Origin: a virus
IMG/VR virus record: IMGVR_UViG_3300029984_000008
Coordinates: 1 to 64,000 of that record
Strand: one strand, 5' to 3'
Length of the DNA: 64,000 bases
Positions 9,366-18,194 of this stretch are shown here, piece after piece (position 1 is the first letter of the stretch; each line of letters starts with the position of its first letter). A program made the translations under genes and the position numbers. The notes under the pieces are model-generated. The model saw only the letters and a program-made list of their open reading frames with translations. It searched no databases and was not told where the DNA came from.

Positions 9366-9968
9366 ATGTCAAATGCACGGGTATCAAGTGCTACACTTAA
9401 ACAAATGAAAAGCTATCATCACACCTTTGAAATTAGAAAAAATGATGTAATTATAGTGAGGCACACGCTGCTACTAAATCCACAGAGCTATAGCCAAACC
9501 GAGCAGGCTCGTGTAAATGTTACACAGACACTAGGAGGTTCTTATGTTGTAGACTTCGGTGCAGGCTTACCCACAGTGTCTATATCAGGTACAACTGGCT
9601 ATAGCCAAAGGTACAATGATGACGGTGAGTACAGGGATGGCTATGAAGAGTTTATGCACTTCAGAAATAAAGTTTATAGAGAATTTATAGAAACAAATGA
9701 CCCTGACTATACAATGTTTTGGTATAATTGGGAGGATAAGGAGTACTGGCGTATTCAGCCTACTTCGTTTCGATTACAAAGAAGCGTCTCTGAGTCGCTG
9801 CTATATCGTTATGAATTCGCCTTCACAGGGCTAGAGAAGGCTAACGTGTCAGTTAAGAAGGTATCTAATGCTAATGTGGATGCACTGTCTCTAGACACTG
9901 CCGCCTCAAGCAAACGTATACTAATAGCTATATCCAATGCTTCAGAGGTAATTGCAAGTCTTAGTTAA
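9366..9968 (+). CDS. baseplate or tail protein, family not certain
   Basis: This 200-residue protein contains LLNPQSYSQTEQARVNVTQT and an aromatic-rich centre with MFWYNWEDKEYW. The 'NPQSYS' opening recalls tail or baseplate proteins whose XkdP-like domain begins with a Pro-rich strand. It is translated from a strong GGGGGAGGTGAC site and lies in an unbroken baseplate operon. A structural role is inferred from position only. Confidence 0.5.
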   Translation: MSNARVSSATLKQMKSYHHTFEIRKNDVIIVRHTLLLNPQSYSQTEQARVNVTQTLGGSYVVDFGAGLPTVSISGTTGYSQRYNDDGEYRDGYEEFMHFRNKVYREFIETNDPDYTMFWYNWEDKEYWRIQPTSFRLQRSVSESLLYRYEFAFTGLEKANVSVKKVSNANVDALSLDTAASSKRILIAISNASEVIASLS

Positions 9969-9980
9969 GGAGGTGACAAG

Positions 9981-10340
9981 ATGGCTGTAATGTCAAGTAC
10001 CTACTATCTGCCCAGTGAGGAGCTTAGGTACAGAAACTACCCTGAAATAAACACGGTGCTAACTGATGTAAATAGTATTATTAGCTATGCTAAGCGTGTC
10101 AACATTGCACTGGTTAATTATAACTCAGGTGCCTACGATAAGATTGATGTAGACACCGTAGCTCTTCAAAACTATATAGACTTATGCCGCTCAGTAAATG
10201 CAATTTTAGGTAATGCTACTAATGTATGTTACGACCTTTTAGTTGAAATTAGAGCTCTGCAGACAGAGTTCCAGACAATAATGTACCTTAAAAATAAATA
10301 CAATAATAAGTATGTAGGAACACCTACAAGTACCACCTAG
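9981..10340 (+). CDS. small baseplate-region protein
   Basis: This 119-residue, largely helical protein has no motif I recognise. It has a strong AAGGAGGTGAC site and a 12-bp gap to each neighbour, and it sits between two baseplate genes. A structural or assembly role in the baseplate is inferred from context. Confidence 0.5.
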   Translation: MAVMSSTYYLPSEELRYRNYPEINTVLTDVNSIISYAKRVNIALVNYNSGAYDKIDVDTVALQNYIDLCRSVNAILGNATNVCYDLLVEIRALQTEFQTIMYLKNKYNNKYVGTPTSTT

Positions 10341-10352
10341 GGAGGTGATAAG

Positions 10353-11288
10353 ATGGCAACAGCACACGTTTTAGCTTATATGGATACCCTACAATCATTA
10401 GCACTACAGTACCTAGGTGATGCTACAAGTTGGACTACTATATCTGACTATAATAACTTGGCTAGCCCCTATATAGTGAGCAGCAAAGATGATACTTATC
10501 AGTTTTACGGAAGCGGTTATGCAACTGTGATAAGGTCTAATACCGCTGAGAATGCGACTGTACGAAAAGGCTGCCAGTTTAAAACAAAGCCTACACTATT
10601 TGAAGGCAGTGTAACTAGGACTTTTGAAGTTACCGAGGACACAGTTATACCAGCAGGTGTAGCCACTGCCTATCTACCTCTACGTTGCACAGCTCCAGGG
10701 ACCTTCGGAAATGTAATGGAGTACATGATTACTGAGGCTGGAAGCAACTTAGATAGCTTCAGTGACACAGCTTTTGTAGCTATATACAATGAGGCATGTT
10801 TTACGGGTGGGTGTGATATTAACGTGCTAATAGTAGGTGACACAATCTATATACCTGTAAGCTCCTCTGAAGAGGCTATTACACAAAATAGTACAGCTGA
10901 CTATGTAAACGGAGAGGACTTAGTGCTGGATATATATGGCAACCTGGTCTTTGATGACAGCGGCGGTGACCTATCCTCTGCATCAGGTGCACTTAATGTC
11001 AAGTATGCAGTAATTGCCAGAGTAACCACAATGCTTAATGAACTTACTATGCATCCGACATATGGCTCAGAGGTGCAAGACCTTATAGGAAACCCAAATA
11101 TAGCTAACCAAACTAAGCTTATAGAAGTAGCCGTGCTGAGAGCACTAGCTTCAGAGGACCGTATTGATAATGTAACAATAAACTCAGTTACCACCTTGGG
11201 GACTAGTGTAAGTGTAGATATTTCCTATACTTTAACTAGTAACAGTACTAGCGATAGTGCAGTGGCAACAGTAGCAGTAGCAGCATAG
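10353..11288 (+). CDS. baseplate wedge protein with gp25/XkdS-like C-terminal domain
   Basis: This is a 311-residue protein. The N-terminal part reads like a baseplate J-type or LysM-like segment (DTLQSLALQYLGDATSW). The C-terminal part of about 110 residues (EDLVLDIYGNLVF, then RVTTMLNELTMHPTYGSEV) matches the gp25/XkdS/W wedge family, which starts from a similar DI-x-x-x-G-N motif and has the conserved 'G-S-x-V' turn. Wedge proteins of this family nucleate sheath assembly. The next gene is J-like, the expected partner. Confidence 0.65.
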   Translation: MATAHVLAYMDTLQSLALQYLGDATSWTTISDYNNLASPYIVSSKDDTYQFYGSGYATVIRSNTAENATVRKGCQFKTKPTLFEGSVTRTFEVTEDTVIPAGVATAYLPLRCTAPGTFGNVMEYMITEAGSNLDSFSDTAFVAIYNEACFTGGCDINVLIVGDTIYIPVSSSEEAITQNSTADYVNGEDLVLDIYGNLVFDDSGGDLSSASGALNVKYAVIARVTTMLNELTMHPTYGSEVQDLIGNPNIANQTKLIEVAVLRALASEDRIDNVTINSVTTLGTSVSVDISYTLTSNSTSDSAVATVAVAA

Positions 11289-11304
11289 AAGGGAGGTAGA
11301 TAAA

Positions 11305-12450
11305 ATGTCTTTTGATAGAAAATCAATGGAAAGCATAGTAGCCGACATGATTACCTGGACTAAAGGGGTATCCGTTAAGCTAACTGATTTTACAGTAGGC
11401 TCTAAAGTAAGAACCATTTATGAAGCAGTAGCTATAGTACTGGAAGAGCAAACTGATAAGCTATATAGATACATGAAAGAGCTTATAGAAACTAATGTAT
11501 ATGCAGTGTTTGGTTTTGATAAAACACCAGCTGTGTATGCTACAGGGGTAGCTACATTTTCAAGGAGCACAGCGGCTACTGGTACCTACTATATTGCAGC
11601 TGGTACTACTCTAACATCTAAAGCTTCACAGTATAGTTCTCCCATTAAATTCTATACCACAGCAGCAGCAGTTATAGAAATAGGAGCTACTTCAGTGGAC
11701 GTAGCAGTAATATGTGCTGTGGCAGGAACAGCGGGTAATATATATGCCAACACACTAACAACATTTATAATGCAACCTACAGGTGTTGAAAGGGTAACTA
11801 ATGCCTCAGCCTTTATTAACGGGGCAGAGGAGGAGACTTCTGATAAGCAAAAAACTAGGTTTCAGGAATTTATGGAAGCTCAGTCTAGAGGGGTACTTCA
11901 GTCTATAGCATACGGAGCTAAAAAAGCCACTGTAACTAATAGTAGTGGCACAGTTATTGAGTTGGTAACTCAAGCCACAGCCACAGAGGACCTTGTTAAT
12001 AAACTTTGCCAAGTAGACCTCTATATATGGAATGGCGTAGGCACTGCCTCTGCAGCTTTAATAACTAACGTAGGCACCGTGCTAACAGGTTACTATGACT
12101 CTAACGGTGACCCAGTGTACGGTTATAAGCCAGCAGGTGTAAAGGTAAATGTATACTCTGCACCTATGAAAACTGTTAAAGTGAAGCTAGCGTTAACACC
12201 TGAAAGTTGGACTACTTTGGCTGCTATTCAAGCTACGGTGGAAGCAGAAGTAACTCGATACTTCAGTAGTCTTGTACTTAATCAAACAGCTATTCAGTCA
12301 GCAGTAGAGGCCTGTGTAAAAAATATCAGCGGTGTAAGTGACATTAAGCTCTATATGTCAATAGACTCAGGGGTTACCTATACTATGGACAATGTAACAC
12401 CTAGTACTAATGGCATCGTGGTAATGAATAGCCCAATTGTTTATGTGTAG
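11305..12450 (+). CDS. baseplate J-like wedge protein (XkdT/gpJ type)
   Basis: This is a 381-residue protein. Features typical of the baseplate J family are an N-terminal helix (SMESIVADMITWTKGV), a central beta domain (YYIAAGTTLTSK, then VAVICAVAGTAGNIYA), and an EEETSDKQKTRFQEFM helix. J proteins form the wedge body linking hub to fibres. It directly follows the gp25-like gene and precedes a gpI-like gene, the standard W-J-I order. Confidence 0.8.
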   Translation: MSFDRKSMESIVADMITWTKGVSVKLTDFTVGSKVRTIYEAVAIVLEEQTDKLYRYMKELIETNVYAVFGFDKTPAVYATGVATFSRSTAATGTYYIAAGTTLTSKASQYSSPIKFYTTAAAVIEIGATSVDVAVICAVAGTAGNIYANTLTTFIMQPTGVERVTNASAFINGAEEETSDKQKTRFQEFMEAQSRGVLQSIAYGAKKATVTNSSGTVIELVTQATATEDLVNKLCQVDLYIWNGVGTASAALITNVGTVLTGYYDSNGDPVYGYKPAGVKVNVYSAPMKTVKVKLALTPESWTTLAAIQATVEAEVTRYFSSLVLNQTAIQSAVEACVKNISGVSDIKLYMSIDSGVTYTMDNVTPSTNGIVVMNSPIVYV

Positions 12451-12464
12451 GGTGGTGATACTAC

Positions 12465-13496
12465 ATGAATGTACTAAATAAAGTTCTAGCAAACCTTACT
12501 AGTAAATGGAATACAGAGGCTCAGGATATTAGAGCTATAACCATAGCTAAAGGCACTGGCAAATACAACCTGGTAACTGTCACCTCTACACAGCTATATT
12601 TTCATTCAACTAGCTACCAAGCTAATATGCCAACGTCACAGTCTATTTACTTAGACGACTACACAATAGGTGAACTAATAACTGCTATTAATAAGCTGGG
12701 GTATATAGCAAATTTAGCTTCCGAGGCCACTGCACAGTCATATGATTCTATGAAAGCTTGTACCCTGATGGAGGTTACAGGCATACCACTTTCAGGTATA
12801 CCAACTTTAACAGTTTTCACTTCCACTTTATGGCAGCTATTATATCCTATTATGCGAGCCGTAGAGGCATGGGGTATTAATATGGACAATAGTATACCCC
12901 AAATGTATGCGAACGTCACAGGGGGCACCTGGGTAGATTACTGGGCTACTTTTTTCAATGTACAGAGAACTAATGGCCAAAGTGATGAGGCTGTGCGTAA
13001 AAATATGTTTATGAACCTAGCAGATATTAAAACAAATAATATAGCACTTGCAGAGCTTGTATCACTTATCACAAAGAGTAAAGTATCTGTAATAGACGTA
13101 TCCCCAGGGATATTTGAAATTGAAATAGGGCTTAGCTATATGAGTTCCGCTGTGGATGTTCACACGATTATTGATAGTGCTAAAGGTGGCGGCATAAAAT
13201 ACTACCTAAACTATACAGGTGTAGCTAGCACGGAGGACTATAAAGCAGAGTATAAAACTGTACATGGTAGTGACTTTGCAAGTAGCGCCGATGCGGGTGT
13301 TTCTGTGGCTATGACATTAGCTGAACCTGAAGCATTCCGAATGGTACAGATAAACGCCTCACTTACACTAAATAAAGATAATATAGGTCCAGACGGGGCT
13401 ACTATGCAGCTAGTACCAGCACCAGTTCGTATGAAGGATACAGCTACTATGACTTTAACATTAAACGGCACTGTCACAAGAACAGGCACAGTATAG
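12465..13496 (+). CDS. tail protein I-like / XkdU-like baseplate component
   Basis: This 343-residue protein follows J, the place of gpI or XkdU, which connect the wedge to the fibres. Visible pieces are LWQLLYPIMRAVEAWG and SDEAVRKNMFMNLADIKTNN, consistent with the helical N-terminal domain of that group, then a beta-rich C-terminus. Identity is inferred mostly from synteny. The ATG has GGGTGGTGAT upstream. Confidence 0.55.
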   Translation: MNVLNKVLANLTSKWNTEAQDIRAITIAKGTGKYNLVTVTSTQLYFHSTSYQANMPTSQSIYLDDYTIGELITAINKLGYIANLASEATAQSYDSMKACTLMEVTGIPLSGIPTLTVFTSTLWQLLYPIMRAVEAWGINMDNSIPQMYANVTGGTWVDYWATFFNVQRTNGQSDEAVRKNMFMNLADIKTNNIALAELVSLITKSKVSVIDVSPGIFEIEIGLSYMSSAVDVHTIIDSAKGGGIKYYLNYTGVASTEDYKAEYKTVHGSDFASSADAGVSVAMTLAEPEAFRMVQINASLTLNKDNIGPDGATMQLVPAPVRMKDTATMTLTLNGTVTRTGTV

Positions 13497-13512
13497 AAGG
13501 AGGTACAACTAA

Positions 13513-14115
13513 ATGAACGATACAAAGTTTATGGATTCATATCCAGAGGACTTAGGTGGTCCAAAAGGCTTTATAGGGGGCTACCTGCACAATGGAGAGG
13601 CTAAATTTATATCAATAGGCTCGGGGGCAGACCCTAGGCAGGGATACTTTGAAATTCCACAAGACAGTATAGTTAGGGAAATGCACGCCAAAAACCTTAT
13701 AGTTAGTGAAGCCTCTGTATTCATGGCTAAACGTATGGTACCAGGTACTTCATGGGGTAATGGTATAAATTACCTAGAGGTTGGCACAGGGGTGGGCACT
13801 GGTACAACAGCTGTGCCTCAAGCAGAAACACTTGCTCAGACAGCCCTAAGGGTGCCCTTAGCTAGAAAAGCTATCACAGCCTGGACATATTTAGACACGA
13901 ACGGTAATGCTACAGCCACTGAGACTAATGTTATACAATTTACCACCGTATTTGATGAAGCAGAGGCAGTAGGTAGCATAGTAGAAATGGGGCTCTTCGG
14001 TGGTAATGCAACTACTACCCTAAGCTCTGGCTATATGTTCAACTATAAAACATTCGGAGTATGGACCAAAGGCTCAACACTGAAACTCACAGTAGCCTGG
14101 GTTATAACATTTTAG
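13513..14115 (+). CDS. tail-associated structural protein, probable fibre connector
   Basis: This 200-residue protein contains NYLEVGTGVGTGTT and WTYLDTNGNATATETNVIQF, wording common in proteins encoded between baseplate and tail fibre genes of Gram-positive phages. Beta-rich with no enzyme motif. It has a GAAGGAGGT site. The role is inferred from position and style. Confidence 0.5.
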   Translation: MNDTKFMDSYPEDLGGPKGFIGGYLHNGEAKFISIGSGADPRQGYFEIPQDSIVREMHAKNLIVSEASVFMAKRMVPGTSWGNGINYLEVGTGVGTGTTAVPQAETLAQTALRVPLARKAITAWTYLDTNGNATATETNVIQFTTVFDEAEAVGSIVEMGLFGGNATTTLSSGYMFNYKTFGVWTKGSTLKLTVAWVITF

Positions 14116-14131
14116 AGGGAGGTGCTTTTAA

Positions 14132-15844
14132 ATGACAGTAAGCTATTCAGCAGTAGACAAATTTAATGTCAGTAATGGCTTTAACCAGGTCAAGTTCGGT
14201 AGCCCAGCTAAGATACTTGAAACTGAGCTTAATGAAATGCAAAAGATACAAAATAACCAATTAGGACTACTAGGGAAGTCACTTATAACAGATGGTTTCT
14301 ATACTAAAGCCACTATGACACTCTCAGGTACTGTGCTAACAGTACCAGCTACCACTGTAGTAATTGGGGGCATAGCCTATATAATACTGGGAGACATGAC
14401 CCTCAGTGTATCCAGTGGTGATATTGTATACTTAGCTGTTATTAATACAGAGGTCACTGGTGATACCTCACTGGTAGCTAGTGGTAACTTAAGTGGTGGC
14501 GCTGTTATAGCTAATAATATTAATGATACTAGAATGGGCGGCCTAGAGACAGCACACAGAATACAGGTACAATTTCAGCTTACAAAGACTAATACAAACT
14601 CAGCGGCTATTTATTTAGCTGTAGCTACTATGACAAGTGGCACTACATTTACAGACAATCGTATAAAATGCACGGTAGCTCTAGGGGACGTTACAAAAGC
14701 AGACAAAATTGCAGCGCCAGTAGCTGATGACATACTAACAATGGATGCCAGCGGTAACCTAAAAGATTCAGGTAAAAAAGTAACTGACCTTGTAGCTAAC
14801 ACCGACTTAATATACCCAGTAGCAGGTGGTACGGCTACAGCTCTTACAGTGACTGGTGTAACGCTGCTAAATAACTACCCTAAGACTTTTATAGCTGGTG
14901 CTAGCAACGGTGGCGCTGCTACTACTATTAACGGCATAAAGGCGTACAAGCCAGGGGGTACTCTACCTCCGACTTTTGTAGTGGGTAAGCCCTATACTAT
15001 TTACTACAATTTAGCAGGTCCCAATTTTTTTGTTTCTGCTAGTGCAGAGGGTACTGCACTAGCGTCTCAGGTTCTAGCACCTACAACATTCAGTAATGGT
15101 GTAGATGTCAATATTCCAGGAACTATGGTCGATAGAACAGGTACACTTTTAGGAGCAACAGGTGTAGCTGACGGAGTAGGGGATGTTACATTAATCCCTC
15201 CAATCGGATTTTACGACGGTGTTACTGCTAAAATAAAAGCATGGGATACTAACTTTATTGCTTCTAATTTTTTAAGCACTGTATCAATGTTTGGATTAAC
15301 TGGAAGTATTCCCGTTTTAACGGGCTATAGAAATGCCACAGGTGTTGGAAAATGGGGGAATGGAGATTTAGCTGTTTATCCTGAAAAGGGTTATCAAAAA
15401 GGTGGTGCAGGTGATGGTGAAATAAGAGTATCAGTTGCTCAGATACAATCTGTAAATGGAAATCTACAGTCTGGTAATATAGTAAACAATATGGAAATAT
15501 GTGGAATAATAGGTAATGTAACAATAGAAAGTTTGGGTGGAAAAAAATATGCTACTGGTACTTCCACTGTATCAACAGGTGTCATTTTAAGCACTATAAA
15601 TTTATCTGGGCTAGGGTTTACACCTTCTACGATAATGGGTATTGGAACAGCTATAGTTGATGGTAGTTATCAAGGTGTAGGGGTATTTTACCAAAGTAAT
15701 TTAAATACGTTTTATTATTACTATCAAGGTATTGGAATGAAATTGTTTAATACTTCATCGTATAACTTATCTAGCCTTAATGTGCTTCAAACAGAGGGTA
15801 AGCCAGTAACTAGCGGCACTATTACATGGTACGCTTACGAATAA
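14132..15844 (+). CDS. tail fibre / receptor-binding protein
   Basis: This 570-residue protein closes the baseplate operon. The first 200 or so residues are fibre-like. From about residue 320 it carries modules with IPGTMVDRTG, IPPIGFYDGVTAKIKAW and ASNFLSTVSMFGLTGSIPVL, a degenerate form of the 'PGYHDG...NI-SGV-IFGV-G' units of Bacillota phage fibres, with a second unit at GNLQSGNIVNNMEICGIIG. The C-terminus is Tyr/Ser-rich and should contact the receptor. Codon choice in the last third (from about 15130) looks more A/T-rich than in the rest, hinting at exchange of the host-range tip. Confidence 0.75.
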   Translation: MTVSYSAVDKFNVSNGFNQVKFGSPAKILETELNEMQKIQNNQLGLLGKSLITDGFYTKATMTLSGTVLTVPATTVVIGGIAYIILGDMTLSVSSGDIVYLAVINTEVTGDTSLVASGNLSGGAVIANNINDTRMGGLETAHRIQVQFQLTKTNTNSAAIYLAVATMTSGTTFTDNRIKCTVALGDVTKADKIAAPVADDILTMDASGNLKDSGKKVTDLVANTDLIYPVAGGTATALTVTGVTLLNNYPKTFIAGASNGGAATTINGIKAYKPGGTLPPTFVVGKPYTIYYNLAGPNFFVSASAEGTALASQVLAPTTFSNGVDVNIPGTMVDRTGTLLGATGVADGVGDVTLIPPIGFYDGVTAKIKAWDTNFIASNFLSTVSMFGLTGSIPVLTGYRNATGVGKWGNGDLAVYPEKGYQKGGAGDGEIRVSVAQIQSVNGNLQSGNIVNNMEICGIIGNVTIESLGGKKYATGTSTVSTGVILSTINLSGLGFTPSTIMGIGTAIVDGSYQGVGVFYQSNLNTFYYYYQGIGMKLFNTSSYNLSSLNVLQTEGKPVTSGTITWYAYE

Positions 15845-15859
15845 GGGGGGCGGTAAACA

Positions 15860-16114
15860 ATGAATCAAGTGCGTGCAAAAATATATTATGATACTACAAC
15901 AGGTGCTGTTTTACTGGTTACGCCAGAAATGCAGGGCTATGTAAGCACGACAACTAAAGAACAAGATATGCTAATATATGCAGAAATAAAAGGTAAAAGT
16001 ACGTATGCTATAGACTATATAGAGCTACCGTATGGTAGCATGGCTGCTACTTTTGCAAATGCCACTTCATGGTCTGTTGATATAAATACTAAGAAATTAA
16101 AATTAACATACTAA
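15860..16114 (+). CDS. small protein after tail fibre
   Basis: This 84-residue protein has no recognised family. It is translated from AAGGGGGGCGG and looks like a small mixed alpha/beta domain. Small genes at this position (XkdX-like or fibre chaperones) are common, but no motif proves either. Confidence 0.4.
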   Translation: MNQVRAKIYYDTTTGAVLLVTPEMQGYVSTTTKEQDMLIYAEIKGKSTYAIDYIELPYGSMAATFANATSWSVDINTKKLKLTY

Positions 16115-16213
16115 AAGTATAAAGTGACACACAGAATCTTCAAAATATGGTAATATTACAGATATAAAAACCTTTGAAAAGCTGGCAATAAAAAGCTTGA
16201 GGGGGAGATATAC

Positions 16214-16663
16214 ATGACTCTGAACTTATCTAATATCCCGTGGTGGGCTGCAGTTATTGTAGCACTAATAGCCTCTGGGGGCACTTACATGGCTGTTATT
16301 AGGAAATCCAACGACGAGGTACAGCGCACAATGGTTACACAGGCAGTAGCAAGACAGCAGCAGCTAGACGAGCGACAAGAGAAGATGATGAATGACTTAA
16401 GCATGGAGATAGGCAGATTAAAAGATGACCAACTTATAGTACGAAAGGAACTAAGTGAGGAGAGAGCAGCCAACCGTGTGCTTAATGAAAGTATGGAAAC
16501 TCTTAAAGATAAGAATGAACAGCTTACAGTAACTAACCTCGAACTAGTTAGACAGGTTAAAGAACTTACAGCTACTAATCTTGAGCTAGTTAAACAAATA
16601 AAAGAGCTACAGATGTCTTTGGCTAAATTTGAAAGTTCACAAAATAATGAAAAAGTTAATTAA
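16214..16663 (+). CDS. membrane-anchored coiled-coil protein
   Basis: This is a 149-residue protein. Residues 9-29 form one hydrophobic segment (IPWWAAVIVALIASGGTYMA). Residues 35-145 are a long charged coiled coil with heptads (QLTVTNLELVRQVKELTATN). It lies just before the holin-like gene, so a lysis role as holin partner or spanin-like tether is possible. The architecture alone does not decide. GGGGGAGATATAC precedes the ATG. Confidence 0.45.
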   Translation: MTLNLSNIPWWAAVIVALIASGGTYMAVIRKSNDEVQRTMVTQAVARQQQLDERQEKMMNDLSMEIGRLKDDQLIVRKELSEERAANRVLNESMETLKDKNEQLTVTNLELVRQVKELTATNLELVKQIKELQMSLAKFESSQNNEKVN

Positions 16664-16688
16664 AATAAAAATAGGAAGGATGATATAA

Positions 16689-17420
16689 ATGGATGAAAAT
16701 AATATCGTAATAACTGAACCAACCATAGCCACTGAAACTACTACAGGTGCAACTACTGGGGGTACTGATGCTATAGCAGCTGCTATTACTGCCGCTGTTA
16801 ACACAGCTATTGCTAATGCCGTAACTGCAGCTACTGCAACACCTGCAGATGCTACAAGCGCTGACGCTCAACCAGCTGCTACAACTGCTACAACTGCTAC
16901 AGATACTGGAGCTATACCTGCAGCCACTGAGGACAGCACTGCTAAAGTTGCTGAAGAAGTACAAGTCTCTGCACCTACAGAGGACAGCACTGATAAGGTC
17001 CCTGAAGACACTACTGTTACTTCTGAAGAAGCTACACCAGTAGAAGCTGAAGTAGTACAAGCCTCTACAGCTACTGAGGACACTGCTACCACAGGTTCTA
17101 CAGATACTTCAGCCTCTACATCTATTGTTGAGACTGACAAAGTTATTGCAGCTATCACTGAAGCTATTACAGCAGCTACTACTGCTACAACTACAGTGGC
17201 TACAACTAAAGTAGTAACAGTGGATAGCATGGTTAACAACATAGCTTCAAAAATGACTGCAGCTACTTTTTGGGTGGGAGCTATAGGAGTATTCAAATTA
17301 TGTACTGACTCTTTTGGTGTAAAATTTCCAGATGAACAATGGGATACAATAGCTAATGCTATGGCTACTATATGTACTGCCATTGGTGTTATAGCTAGTC
17401 ATATCAAGAGCGGAGAGTAG
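16689..17420 (+). CDS. probable holin with long Ala/Thr-rich N-terminal extension
   Basis: This is a 243-residue protein. Residues 1-180 are low complexity, almost all Ala, Thr, Val, Glu and Asp. The C-terminal 60 residues (KMTAATFWVGAIGVFKL, DEQWDTIANAM, ICTAIGVIASHI) fit the two-helix pattern of phi-LC3-type holins: 'TFW' before helix one, an amphipathic link, then a Gly-containing second helix. Holins permeabilise the membrane for lysis. A strong terminator follows, closing the late operon. No endolysin gene is visible in the window. Confidence 0.55.
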   Translation: MDENNIVITEPTIATETTTGATTGGTDAIAAAITAAVNTAIANAVTAATATPADATSADAQPAATTATTATDTGAIPAATEDSTAKVAEEVQVSAPTEDSTDKVPEDTTVTSEEATPVEAEVVQASTATEDTATTGSTDTSASTSIVETDKVIAAITEAITAATTATTTVATTKVVTVDSMVNNIASKMTAATFWVGAIGVFKLCTDSFGVKFPDEQWDTIANAMATICTAIGVIASHIKSGE

Positions 17421-17434
17421 TATATAGGTTTACG

Positions 17435-17468
17435 ATTACAGAGGCTAAATGGCCTCTGTAATTTTTTT
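17435..17468 (+). terminator. late operon terminator
   Basis: ATTACAGAGGC (17435-17445) pairs perfectly with GCCTCTGTAAT (17452-17462) and is followed by a run of T. A textbook intrinsic terminator between the structural genes and the HU promoter. Confidence 0.9.
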
Positions 17469-17480
17469 CTTTAAAAAGGG

Positions 17481-17513
17481 TTTACATAGTTGTGCAAAGT
17501 TGTTATAATTTGT
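17481..17513 (+). promoter_or_regulatory. HU gene promoter with 10-bp-phased TTGT motifs
   Basis: TTTACA (17481-17486) and TATAAT (17504-17509) are 17 bp apart. TTGT occurs at 17490, 17500 and 17510, exactly one helical turn apart. The same TTGT pattern recurs at five other promoters in the window, so these are probably operator sites for a shared regulator. Confidence 0.8.
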
Positions 17514-17574
17514 ATAGATGATGGTTAAAGCCACATTATACCAGGCACACAAAAAAACGTAGGAGGCATATAGT

Positions 17575-17898
17575 ATGAACAAAGAGGAATTAGTAAAATC
17601 AATAGCTGACAAAGCTACTAAGGAGACAGGGTTACAAATATCTCAAAAGGTGGCCAAGGCTTGCTTAGACGCTGTAATACTTACAGTGGAGGAAAGAACT
17701 AAGAAAAGAGAAGATGTAATATTAGTTGGTTTTGGGACATTCTCTACAGCAGACCGAGCTGCTAGAGTTGGTAGAAACCCAAGAACTAAAGAAGTAATAA
17801 ATATTCCTGCAAAAGTAGTACCTACATTTGCAGCTGGTAAAACTTTCAAAAGTTACACAGCTTCTTTAAAAGCTAAAGTTAAAAAAGTAAAGAAATAG
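17575..17898 (+). CDS. HU/IHF-family DNA-binding protein
   Basis: This is a 107-residue protein. The full HU signature is present: the N-terminal helices (MNKEELVKSIADKA), the VGFGTFSTADRAARVGRNPRTKE beta-arm region (given here only to locate it, about residues 44-66), and the FAAGKTFKS C-terminal strand. A lysine-rich tail (KAKVKKVKK) is added. It would bend DNA for replication, packaging or initiator complexes. It lies directly upstream of the RepA_N gene, fitting a role as an origin accessory protein. A terminator follows. Confidence 0.92.
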   Translation: MNKEELVKSIADKATKETGLQISQKVAKACLDAVILTVEERTKKREDVILVGFGTFSTADRAARVGRNPRTKEVINIPAKVVPTFAAGKTFKSYTASLKAKVKKVKK

Positions 17899-17966
17899 TC
17901 TTATCCTCATCGTGTTGACTATCTCATATCCCTAAAGCTACTCCTAGCACCCCCTTGATATAGAGT

Positions 17967-18003
17967 AAAAAGCTCCATCTAGCTAATAGATGGAGCTTTT
18001 TCG
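17967..18003 (+). terminator. terminator after HU gene
   Basis: AGCTCCATCT (17971-17980) pairs with AGATGGAGCT (17988-17997); an A-run lies before and a T-run after. It may work in both directions and isolates the HU and repA units. Confidence 0.88.
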
Positions 18004-18007
18004 TTAC

Positions 18008-18040
18008 GTATACTTTTAAAGGTCGCCTTTGTATGGTAAA
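18008..18040 (+). promoter_or_regulatory. phage-specific (class A) promoter for repA
   Basis: TATACT (18009) and TATGGT (18032) are 17 bp apart, with the shared GTATACTTT and GCCTTTGTAT blocks. This is the most divergent of nine copies in the window. The leader between it and the initiator gene is about 150 nt. Confidence 0.75.
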
Positions 18041-18044
18041 ATAG

Positions 18045-18070
18045 AATAGAGGTGCTTCAACACCTCTATT
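18045..18070 (+). promoter_or_regulatory. leader hairpin upstream of repA
   Basis: AATAGAGGTG (18045-18054) pairs perfectly with CACCTCTATT (18061-18070) over a CTTCAA loop, immediately downstream of the class A promoter. There is no T-run. Confidence 0.7.
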
Positions 18071-18098
18071 AAACAAGTAGCTAGGAGAATTGCACCTC

Positions 18099-18152
18099 TG
18101 TATACTATGAGTTACAAAACATCTACGTATTAAATTGTATCTATAGTATACA
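18099..18152 (+). repeat. inverted repeat in repA leader
   Basis: TGTATACTAT (18099-18108) and ATAGTATACA (18143-18152) are perfect inverted repeats separated by 34 nt. They could form a leader stem or be operator half-sites controlling initiator expression and hence copy number. Function inferred. Confidence 0.6.
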
Positions 18153-18194
18153 CGATGCAGGCCTTCTAGCGCAAGTACTTAGGAGGAGAAAATT

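Noticed and set aside
16656-17060. Minus-strand Ser/Cys-rich frame opposite the holin-like gene
   Set aside because: A mirror of the Ala/Thr low-complexity region. Composition is not gene-like and there is no start signal.
16868-17383. Leftward 171-residue Val/Ala-rich frame
   Set aside because: Again the antisense of the Ala/Thr-rich segment; no promoter or ribosome site.
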